A stretch of DNA of 8,516 nt, from assembly GCA_035934535.1 (NCBI GenBank), contig DASYXS010000070.1:1-8516 (forward strand), given 5' to 3'. The position numbers and the translations under genes were made by a program. Of the stretch, positions 1-6,293 are shown piece after piece. The DNA is from DASSJF01 sp035934535 (GTDB lineage Bacteria > Sysuimicrobiota > Sysuimicrobiia > Sysuimicrobiales > Segetimicrobiaceae). A model generated the notes under the pieces. The model worked only from the letters and a program-made list of their open reading frames with translations, ran no database searches and had not been told where the DNA came from. Each line of letters starts with the position of its first letter. The stretch's first letter is position 1.

Positions 1-202
1 CGGGCCCACGCGCGGGTTCAGGCGAGGAGGGTGGCGAACCGGCCGCGGCCGTCCCCGACGCGACGGCGCGGCGGACCCGCGCCACGGTGTCGTCGTCGAG
101 CACGGACATGTGGTTGCGAACCGAGACCTTGAGGGCCTCCAGCCGGTCGATCAGTTCCTTGCTGGTCAGGCCGAGTTCCCTGGCCAGCTCGTGTACCTTC
201 AC
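1..202 (-). CDS. infB: Translation initiation factor IF-2, N-terminal fragment
   Basis: Start of IF-2, the GTPase that brings initiator tRNA to the 30S subunit and promotes subunit joining. Only the first 67 codons are in the window; the gene runs off the left edge. Reading leftward from GTG at 202, the protein begins MKVHELARELGLTSKELIDR and continues through LKVSVRNHMSVLDDD, the typical IF2_N fold (residues about 1-50). It then enters a Ser/Pro/Ala-rich linker, as usual before the G domain. The GTG is preceded by GGAGGGG (214-208) with 5-nt spacing, which fixes the start. It lies 19 nt after the ylxR stop, in the conserved nusA-ylxR-infB order. What is seen: the IF2_N sequence and the Shine-Dalgarno site. 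What is inferred: a full-length IF-2 continues outside the window. Confidence 0.93.
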   Translation of the reverse strand, partial: MKVHELARELGLTSKELIDRLEALKVSVRNHMSVLDDDTVARVRRAVASGTAAAGSPPSSPEPARGP

Positions 203-221
203 CAGGACCCCTCCATTTCAC

Positions 222-617
222 TCATTGCCCTGTCTGCGCGCCTCTGGCCCTGGGTCCACGGCGTGAGCCAAAGATGCCCGCAGGCCCACGGGCCTCCTGC
301 TGCTGCTCCTTGAGCGAGACACGGCGCACGACGGGCGCGCGAGGCGCCGCCGGCCGTACGATCGCTTCTCGCAGCCGCTGCGCGATGTCCTCCGCCAACG
401 GCTGCGCGAGCGCGCCGGCGAGGCGTCCGCCCCGCAGCGCGCGATCGATGCACGCGCCGTCCGGACAGACGTACGCACCGCGTCCGGAGACCTTGCCCGT
501 GACGTCGACGCGGATATCGCCCTCCGGTGTCCGAACCACCCGCACGAGATCGCGCTTGGCCCGGACCTGGCCGCACGCGACGCACTGCCGCTGCGGGATC
601 TTACGAACCTTCGGCAC
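222..617 (-). CDS. ylxR: YlxR family RNA-binding protein (COG2740) with repeat-derived C-terminal tail
   Basis: Small basic protein of the YlxR/COG2740 family, encoded between nusA and infB in many bacteria; the family is thought to bind RNA or nucleoid. The core (residues about 4-85) has the family pattern: RKIPQRQCVACG, then DLVRVVRTPEG, then GRGAYVC. Cys12 and Cys15 form a CxxC and Cys51 and Cys56 a second pair, which could make a zinc site (inference). At 131 aa it is longer than the usual 85-100. The extra C-terminus (about residues 88-131) is low-complexity, and residues 106-130 are encoded by a copy of the dispersed repeat at 230-300. The start is GTG, 3 nt after the nusA TAG stop, with only a weak GGCGGAG upstream, so translational coupling to nusA is likely. 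Confidence 0.9.
   Translation of the reverse strand: MPKVRKIPQRQCVACGQVRAKRDLVRVVRTPEGDIRVDVTGKVSGRGAYVCPDGACIDRALRGGRLAGALAQPLAEDIAQRLREAIVRPAAPRAPVVRRVSLKEQQQEARGPAGIFGSRRGPRARGAQTGQ
230..300 (-). repeat. Dispersed hairpin-containing repeat, copy A (inside the ylxR 3' end)
   Basis: Read on the minus strand, 300 to 241 matches plus-strand 6040 to 6099 at 49 of 60 positions without gaps. Weaker similarity continues to 230 (8 of the next 11). The best-conserved block is TGGGCCTGCGGGCATC, identical in both copies. The centre can fold into a short hairpin around TCACGCCGTGGA; several differences from copy B turn C-G pairs into U-G wobbles. This copy lies in the same orientation as ylxR and encodes its last residues. 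Apparent mobility is inferred from the second copy only. Confidence 0.72.
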
Positions 618-620
618 CCG

Positions 621-1850
<1,230 letters not shown>

Positions 1851-1912
1851 CAGGCACCTCCACCGCCGGCGGACCGCCTGACGGCGGACGCGCCGGCCAC
1901 CTTCACAATCAT

Positions 1913-1942
1913 CGCCGGCCCGCGCCTGCCACCGGGCCGGCG
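1913..1942 (-). other. Perfect 10-bp hairpin in the rimP-nusA spacer
   Basis: CGCCGGCCCG at 1913-1922 pairs exactly with CGGGCCGGCG at 1933-1942 around a 10-nt loop, starting 7 nt beyond the rimP stop in the transcription direction. No U-tract follows (next is ATGATTGTG on the minus strand), so it does not look like a simple intrinsic terminator. It could be an RNA processing or stability element, or a pause site, that sets nusA expression relative to rimP. A smaller stem (1874-1878 with 1883-1887) lies closer to nusA. Confidence 0.55.
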
Positions 1943-1949
1943 TCCTGGA

Positions 1950-2447
1950 CTATGAGCGCCGTAGATCTTGGCGCAGCACCTCTTCCTCGACCACCAGGCG
2001 CGCCTGCGCGATCTCGTCCATGCTGAAGCGTACCTCACGCCCGTCTTCCAACTGCACCGACACCCGTCCGTCCACCAGGCCCAGCAGCCGGCCGCGGAAC
2101 CGCCGCTGCCCGTCGTGGGGCGCGTGCGCCGTCACGGCGACGGCCCGTCCCGCAAACCGGACGAACTCCGCCGGCTTCCGCAGCGCCCGATCGAGCCCCG
2201 GACTGGCCACCTCCAGGGTGTAGTGCTCGATCGACAGATCGTACAAGTCGAGTTCGCGGCTCAGCGCCTCGCTGAGCCGGGCGCAATCCTCGATCCCCGC
2301 TCCGCCCTCGCGCTCGACCAGGACGCGGAGCACCGGACGCCGCGCCTCGCCGGCCAGTTCGACGTCCACGATCTCGAGCCCCAGTCGGGCTCCGATCGGC
2401 GCCGCCAGCGCCTCGACCTGACCCGCAATTTCCTGCCGCCTGCTCAC
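1950..2447 (-). CDS. rimP: Ribosome maturation factor RimP
   Basis: RimP (YhbC/YlxS family, DUF150) assists late 30S subunit maturation. The product of about 165 aa has the N-terminal alpha/beta domain with GLEIVDVELAGEARRPVLRV, the family hallmark YTLEVASPGLDRALRKP in the middle, and the SH3-like C-terminal domain (RFRGRLLGLVDGRVSVQLED) ending in a charged helix. The open frame extends to TTG at 2453, but that codon directly abuts the Shine-Dalgarno site. GTG at 2447 lies 6 nt after GAAGGGG (2460-2454) and is the better start; either is possible and the difference is two residues. It is the first gene of the operon, preceded by a long structured leader that may control its translation and read-through. 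Confidence 0.95.
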   Translation of the reverse strand: MSRRQEIAGQVEALAAPIGARLGLEIVDVELAGEARRPVLRVLVEREGGAGIEDCARLSEALSRELDLYDLSIEHYTLEVASPGLDRALRKPAEFVRFAGRAVAVTAHAPHDGQRRFRGRLLGLVDGRVSVQLEDGREVRFSMDEIAQARLVVEEEVLRQDLRRS

Positions 2448-2453
2448 GTTCAA

Positions 2454-2472
2454 CCCCTTCGGCGCCCCGAAG
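2454..2472 (-). promoter_or_regulatory. Leader hairpin overlapping the rimP ribosome binding site
   Basis: On the minus strand, CTTCGG (2472-2467), loop GGCG, then CCGAAG (2462-2457) form a perfect 6-bp stem. Its 3' arm covers the first part of the rimP Shine-Dalgarno GAAGGGG (2460-2454). When folded, the stem would hide part of the ribosome binding site, leaving GGG exposed. It lies immediately downstream of the larger 2481-2501 hairpin. A role in translational control is inferred from position only. Confidence 0.45.
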
Positions 2473-2501
2473 AAACGAAAGAGTGGGTGTCCTACCCACT
2501 C
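2471..2501 (-). terminator. Terminator-like hairpin (possible attenuator) in the rimP leader
   Basis: On the minus strand GAGTGGGT (2501-2494), a 5-nt loop AGGAC, then ACCCACTC (2488-2481) make a perfect 8-bp stem. It is followed by TTTCGTTTCTT (2480 downward), an interrupted U-rich tract. This has the shape of an intrinsic terminator placed between the promoter and rimP, so it could act as an attenuator for the operon. Leader attenuators upstream of rimP/nusA operons have been described (an Rfam rimP leader family exists), but I cannot check whether this matches. No clear antiterminator alternative was found by eye. Confidence 0.6.
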
Positions 2502-2628
2502 CTCGCAGACGCGCCGACTTAATGCCGTTACTGCCGCACGCCCATTCGCCCAGGCCTACGCCCGCTCATACGGCGCACGCCCGGCGCTACCCCCCGGGTT
2601 CTGCGTTCTGCTTGACCTGCCGAAAAAA

Positions 2629-2657
2629 AGTATACCACATGCGGGGAGGACCAACAA
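2629..2657 (-). promoter_or_regulatory. Sigma-70-type promoter for the rimP-nusA-ylxR-infB operon
   Basis: On the minus strand, TTGTTG (2657-2652, -35) is separated by exactly 17 nt from TATACT (2634-2629, -10; five of six consensus positions). The -10 is extended by TGG just upstream (TGGTATACT). A run of T follows and the start site would be near 2621, giving a leader of about 170 nt to rimP. This is the most AT-rich patch in the spacer and is correctly placed for the operon. The ABM gene ends only 37 nt upstream, so read-through from the asnS group is also possible. Confidence 0.75.
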
Positions 2658-2693
2658 CCTAGACGCCTGCCGGATCGCGGCCACGGCCGGCCG

Positions 2694-3011
2694 TCATTCC
2701 ACCGGCGCGGTGCCCGGCGCGCCGTCGAGCGGCCGCGCCCGCAACCCCTGCAGGCGGCGGCCGAGCAGCCGTTCCGCGGCGGCGACGAACCGCACGGTGT
2801 GGGGCAGCCGGCTGTGCGCCTCGAAGGCGGCTTCGTCCACCCACTCGGAATGCACCGCGAAGGCGGCGGGTTCACGGACGGATTCGAACGCCTGATACCC
2901 GCGACATCCCGGCTCGGCGCGCGTCGGTCCGGCGACGCGCCGGATTGCCTCGCGGAATTCGGCCGCCGCTGCCGGCGGCGGGTCAAAACGAACCAAGAAG
3001 TGGAAAGACAC
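2694..3011 (-). CDS. Antibiotic biosynthesis monooxygenase (ABM) family protein
   Basis: A 105-aa single-domain protein resembling the ABM/dimeric alpha-beta barrel superfamily: a first beta strand FHFLVRFDPPP, a helix with AAEFREAIRRVAG, then EPGCRGYQAFESV, then FAVHSEWVDEAAFEAHSRLP with the usual His-containing helix, and a C-terminal strand. Such proteins include cofactor-free oxygenases, haem-degrading enzymes and stress proteins. The substrate cannot be told from the sequence. GTG at 3011 is chosen because GGGAGG (3023-3018) lies 6 nt upstream; upstream in-frame codons are Arg-rich shadow of the hydrolase gene. It overlaps the 3' end of the hydrolase gene by 29 bp, implying co-transcription. 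Family call is good; function is open. Confidence 0.8.
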   Translation of the reverse strand: MSFHFLVRFDPPPAAAAEFREAIRRVAGPTRAEPGCRGYQAFESVREPAAFAVHSEWVDEAAFEAHSRLPHTVRFVAAAERLLGRRLQGLRARPLDGAPGTAPVE

Positions 3012-4278
3012 GCGGCGCCTCCCGCGCCCGGGGCCGGTACGCGCACGGGACCGGGCCGAATGTGTGCGTCGTCGTTCGGTCGACAAGAATGTCGGCGATC
3101 CTGGGAGTCGCCGCCCAGAGCAAGTTCAGGTGTCTCTGCGGTCCCAGATCGACGGTGGCGACAAACCGATCCCGGAGCCCGTGCAGGCCCCCGCCGCCGT
3201 TGACCGCCAACCCCAGAACGCTGGCGGTCAGCACCACCCCGTCGCCCGGCCCGAAAGAGAACGTCGCGTCCGGGAGGCGGCCTGTCACCCCGGACATCGC
3301 GCCGGCCTCCCGGCGGCCATACAGCGCGAACACGCGGACGGACTCCGGCAGCGGATGCGCGTTCAGCTCCGCGAGCGTGGGGTTCCGGCCGTCGGGCGGG
3401 ATCGTCCACGGCGTCCGAGGATCGGGACGCCAAAACGGGAATGTCGGCAGCAGGTCCCGGGCCGCGCGAGTCCGCGCCAATATCCCTGCGGGGTACCACG
3501 CGTAGACGTAGGAGGCGACCGCCCCCTGATTGGGCGTGCCCACCAGGATCAATCGATTCACCAGGCGATCCCAGCCGGGTTCGAAGGCGATGTTCCATCG
3601 GGCAATCAGCCCGCCGAGGCTGTACCCGACGACGTTGATCCGCGCGGCGTACGTGGCGCGAAGCACGACGTTCTTCACGTACGCCGCCAGCGTCGCGGCC
3701 GCGTCCCGCAGCGACAACGCACGGGAGCGATACGGGAACCAAAACAGATCCGGCGAGGGACCACCGGCCGAGAAACCCCGCCGCGCGAACCGCGACATCA
3801 CGTCCGGGTCGGGCGTCTCTAGGATGTCATTCAAGTATCCGGGCACGATCACCGTGGGGACGAGCAGCACGGCGGTCTGCCGGGCGATGGCCACCGTGTC
3901 TCCCTGGCGCACGGTGATCTCGACTCCGACCGGAAGATTCTCTTCGAGCGGCGGTACGCGCGTGAATTCCGCCACGGACACATCGCCGCCGACGCGAACC
4001 TGGCCCGCCGGCAAATCAATCGAGGCCGGCACGCGCGGCGCGATCAGCGGATGCGGCGGCCGGCGAATCACCTGCGCGCCGATCGTCACCGTCCACTCGA
4101 CGGTCGGTTGAGGCTCGGGGCGGAGGCCGTCCACGGTCACGTCGGCCCCCAGGCGGCCCGGGCCGAGCATGTGCGGCGCCGAGATGTGCACGGCGAACTG
4201 CGTTTCCTCGCGCCCCTCGGCGCCGGAGAGCGCGGCCGCGAGCACCGCGCCGACCAGCACGAGCGCCGCTCTCCGCAC
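2983..4278 (-). CDS. Secreted alpha/beta-hydrolase, lipase/esterase-like (LCAT/PGAP1-type)
   Basis: Predicted 431-aa exported serine hydrolase. Residues 1-22 form a signal peptide: MRRA, then a hydrophobic LVLVGAVLAAALSG, then small residues. A beta-rich stretch of about 110 residues follows, with a hydrolase domain from about residue 138. VPTVIVPGYLND (about 141-151) looks like the oxyanion region, GYSLGG carries the nucleophile Ser220, GPGDG gives the likely acid Asp346, and QRHLNLL the likely His383. The Ser-GDG-His arrangement is typical of lipases/acyltransferases of the LCAT/PGAP1 group. Substrate unknown. GTG at 4278 is chosen for the GGGAGG 9 nt upstream, just after the asnS stop, and because the signal peptide begins there; extending upstream would run into asnS. 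A secreted lipase 17 nt behind asnS is an odd operon partner. Confidence 0.85.
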   Translation of the reverse strand: MRRAALVLVGAVLAAALSGAEGREETQFAVHISAPHMLGPGRLGADVTVDGLRPEPQPTVEWTVTIGAQVIRRPPHPLIAPRVPASIDLPAGQVRVGGDVSVAEFTRVPPLEENLPVGVEITVRQGDTVAIARQTAVLLVPTVIVPGYLNDILETPDPDVMSRFARRGFSAGGPSPDLFWFPYRSRALSLRDAAATLAAYVKNVVLRATYAARINVVGYSLGGLIARWNIAFEPGWDRLVNRLILVGTPNQGAVASYVYAWYPAGILARTRAARDLLPTFPFWRPDPRTPWTIPPDGRNPTLAELNAHPLPESVRVFALYGRREAGAMSGVTGRLPDATFSFGPGDGVVLTASVLGLAVNGGGGLHGLRDRFVATVDLGPQRHLNLLWAATPRIADILVDRTTTHTFGPVPCAYRPRAREAPRVFPLLGSF

Positions 4279-4295
4279 CGTCCGCGACCTCCCGG

Positions 4296-5588
4296 CTACG
4301 GGTAGAGCCGATTCAGAAGACGCGGGAACGGAATCGTCTCGCGCACGTGCTCGAGCCCGCAGACCCAGGCGACCGTGCGCTCCACGCCGATGCCGAACCC
4401 GCTGTGTGGGACCGAGCCGTATCGCCGGAGGTCCAGGTACCACGCGTACTGATCTTTCGGCAGGCGGTGCTCCTCGAGCCGGCGCTCGAGCAGCGCGGGA
4501 TCGTGGATCCGTTGGCCGCCGCCGACGATCTCACCGTACCCCTCCGGCGCCAACAGGTCCGCGCCCAGCACGACTTCCGGCCGCGCGGGATCCGGCTGCA
4601 TGTAGAACGCCTTGCACTGCGCCGGGTAGTGCGTGACGAACACCGGGCGGTCGAAGGCCTTCGCGAGGACCGTCTCTTCGTCGCCGCCGAAATCGTCGCC
4701 CCACGCGACGGCGTGCCCGGCGGCGCGCAGGCGGTCGACCGCCTCGTCGTAGGTGATGCGCGGGAACGGCGGACGCACGCGTTCGAGCGGGACCTGGTCG
4801 CGCTCCAACGCGCGCAGTTCGGGCCCCCGCCGCTCGAGGACGCGGGCGACGACCGAGGCGACGAGGCCCTCCGCGAGCGCGATGCAGCCGTCGAGGTCGA
4901 GGTAGGCTGCCTCCGGCTCGATCATCCAGAATTCGGTCAGGTGCCGCCGCGTCTTCGACTTCTCCGCGCGGAAGGCCGGGCTGAAGCAGTACACGCGGCC
5001 GAAGGCGGCCGCGCTCGCCTCGCTGTACAACTGCCCGCTCTGCGTGAGGTACGCGTGGGTCTCGAAGTACGGCGTCTCGAACAGCGTCGAGGTGCCCTCG
5101 CACGCGGCGGGCGTGAGGATCGGTGTGTCCACCCGAAGATAGCCCTGCTCGTCGAGGTAGTCGCACATCGCGCGCTCGACCTCGGCGCGCACGCGGAGAA
5201 TCGCCCACTGGCGGCTGCTGCGCAGCCAGAGGTGCCGGTGGTCCATCAGAAAATCGACGCCGTGTTCTTTCGGGGTGATCGGGTACGGGGCCGCCAGCTG
5301 GACGACGCGCAGGTCCCGCAGCGACAACTCGTAGCCGCCCGGCGCCCGGCGGTCCTCGCGGACGACGCCCTGCACGACGATCGAGGATTCCTGGGTGAGC
5401 GTCCCGATCGTCGCGAACATCTCGGGCGGGATGTCGGCGCGCGCGGCGACCGCCTGCACGAGCCCGGTCCCGTCCCGCACGAGGAGAAAATGGATCGCCC
5501 CGCTGCTGCGGCGGTTGTAGAGCCAGCCGTGGATCTCGACCGTCTCGCCGGCGTGCGCGGCGAGACGGTCGATCGGTACCGCGGACAT
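4296..5588 (-). CDS. asnS: Asparaginyl-tRNA synthetase
   Basis: Class IIb synthetase charging tRNA-Asn with asparagine. The 430-aa length fits bacterial AsnRS. An N-terminal OB-fold anticodon-binding domain (about 15-100; IHGWLYNRRSSGAIHFLLVR) precedes the catalytic core. Motif 1 region is at about 130-160, motif 2 at about 200-226 (FSPAFRAEKSKTRRHLTEF), and motif 3 near the end (GFGIGVERTVAWVCG, with Arg404). The ending ETIPFPRLLNRLYP and the compact core without the AspRS insertion favour AsnRS over AspRS. ATG at 5588 aligns with family starts and has AGGAG 9 nt upstream. An alternative ATG at 5618 forms an ATGA overlap with the preceding gene and would add 10 residues. It is probably translationally coupled to that gene and is followed 17 nt later by the hydrolase. 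Confidence 0.95.
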   Translation of the reverse strand: MSAVPIDRLAAHAGETVEIHGWLYNRRSSGAIHFLLVRDGTGLVQAVAARADIPPEMFATIGTLTQESSIVVQGVVREDRRAPGGYELSLRDLRVVQLAAPYPITPKEHGVDFLMDHRHLWLRSSRQWAILRVRAEVERAMCDYLDEQGYLRVDTPILTPAACEGTSTLFETPYFETHAYLTQSGQLYSEASAAAFGRVYCFSPAFRAEKSKTRRHLTEFWMIEPEAAYLDLDGCIALAEGLVASVVARVLERRGPELRALERDQVPLERVRPPFPRITYDEAVDRLRAAGHAVAWGDDFGGDEETVLAKAFDRPVFVTHYPAQCKAFYMQPDPARPEVVLGADLLAPEGYGEIVGGGQRIHDPALLERRLEEHRLPKDQYAWYLDLRRYGSVPHSGFGIGVERTVAWVCGLEHVRETIPFPRLLNRLYP

Positions 5589-5614
5589 GCCTCCGAACTC
5601 CTCTCGCGCTGTGC

Positions 5615-6172
5615 TCATCGCGGTCCGACGACCCTCCGCACGGCGTCGTCGAGCGCGGCCACCGACGCGCTGTCGATCAGCCGCGGCGAGGCGGCCACGC
5701 GCCCCATCTGGACGATGAGCACGCGATGCCGCCAGGTTCCGGTGACCGGGAAGACGACGGCCGAGACGTTCGGAAGGCGGCGGGCGGCCACGACGAGTGT
5801 TTGCGCCTTCCAGATCGTGACGCCGAGAACCTGCTCGTTGACGCGCAGCTCGGCGAGCAGGCGCGGGCCGCGGACGACGGGCGCGATCGTCGGGACGGCC
5901 CCGAGCACCTGCCAGACCGCGTCGAGGGCGGCGCGGGCCCGCGCTCCGTCGAGCCGCACCGTGCGTCCGGGCCCGTCGACGGTGACGAACGCGGTCGCCG
6001 GACTCAGGCCTTTGGCCGGCGGCATCGAGGCCTCGGCCGGCGGGAGGCCGCTGGGCCTGCGGGCATCCCTGGTCCACGCCGTGGGCCCAGGACCAAAGAC
6101 GCCCGGACGGAGCAGGAGCGCCGCGCCCGCCGCGGCGGCGAGCACCCGAAGCGCGATCCTCCGTCGCATCAT
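5615..6172 (-). CDS. Hypothetical membrane-anchored or exported protein
   Basis: Not recognised. The 185-aa product begins MMRRRIALRVLAAAAGAALL, a basic then hydrophobic segment that is either a signal peptide or a single membrane anchor. A Pro/Gly/Arg-rich linker (about 22-50) follows, then a compact alpha/beta region (55-185) with short beta-like stretches such as TAFVTVDGPGRTVRLDG and HRVLIVQMGRV. There are no cysteines and no obvious catalytic motif. Residues 21-45, just after the hydrophobic segment, are encoded by copy B of the dispersed repeat. The ATG pair at 6172/6169 has a weak AGGGA upstream. Its stop overlaps an ATG in frame with asnS (ATGA), so it is probably the first gene of the asnS group. 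The coding call rests on length, the export signal and gene spacing. Confidence 0.75.
   Translation of the reverse strand: MMRRRIALRVLAAAAGAALLLRPGVFGPGPTAWTRDARRPSGLPPAEASMPPAKGLSPATAFVTVDGPGRTVRLDGARARAALDAVWQVLGAVPTIAPVVRGPRLLAELRVNEQVLGVTIWKAQTLVVAARRLPNVSAVVFPVTGTWRHRVLIVQMGRVAASPRLIDSASVAALDDAVRRVVGPR
6040..6110 (+). repeat. Dispersed hairpin-containing repeat, copy B (inside the gene upstream of asnS)
   Basis: Matches the minus strand of 300-241 at 49 of 60 positions without gaps, most differences being transitions. The core folds as a hairpin: 6068-6077 pairs with 6081-6091 (CCTGGTCCAC and GTGGGCCCAGG, one bulged C at 6086 and one G-T wobble) around a 3-nt loop GCC. A flanking CGGGC (6060-6064) can pair with GCCCG (6101-6105) outside it. 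This copy is antisense to its host gene, whereas copy A is sense to ylxR. Confidence 0.72.
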
Positions 6173-6209
6173 GTCCCTGCCCTACGGCGCATTTCCGCGC
6201 GAGTCCTCT

Positions 6210-6230
6210 GCCGGCCGGCAAACGGCCGGC
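6210..6230. repeat. GC-rich inverted repeat in the divergent spacer
   Basis: GCCGGCCG (6210-6217), loop GCAAA, CGGCCGGC (6223-6230): a perfect 8-bp inverted repeat. The 112-121-bp spacer between the leftward asnS group (start 6172) and the rightward HAD gene holds this hairpin and the HAD promoter. The hairpin would lie in the 5' leader of the leftward transcript. I see no convincing leftward promoter in the spacer. Function is unknown; it may be a protein-binding site or a leader structure. Confidence 0.5.
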
Positions 6231-6257
6231 CGCCATGAAATCGGCGCCGGCCTACCG

Positions 6258-6286
6258 TTGCGGCACACCGCTGTCCGTCCTACAAT
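6258..6286 (+). promoter_or_regulatory. Promoter for the HAD phosphatase gene
   Basis: TTGCGG (6258-6263) and TACAAT (6281-6286; five of six -10 consensus positions) are separated by 17 nt. The -10 ends 7 nt before GTG at 6294, so the transcript would start at or next to the start codon. The upstream in-frame ATG (6285) overlaps the -10 box itself, which argues against its use. Confidence 0.6.
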
Positions 6287-6293
6287 GCGGACT

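Noticed and set aside
2528..2569. Possible 13-codon leader peptide (MSGRRPGRMGVRQ) in the rimP leader
   Set aside because: No ribosome binding site and no run of one regulatory amino acid beyond chance Arg in GC-rich sequence.
2612..2636. Possible rightward promoter TTGACC ... TATACC in the rimP upstream region
   Set aside because: The spacing is only 13 nt and no rightward gene follows; the leftward pair with 17-nt spacing explains the AT-rich patch better.
2683..2694. 12-bp palindrome ACGGCCGGCCGT at the end of the ABM gene as a terminator
   Set aside because: There is no loop and no U-tract, and similar GGCCGGCC strings recur by composition; not supported as a terminator.
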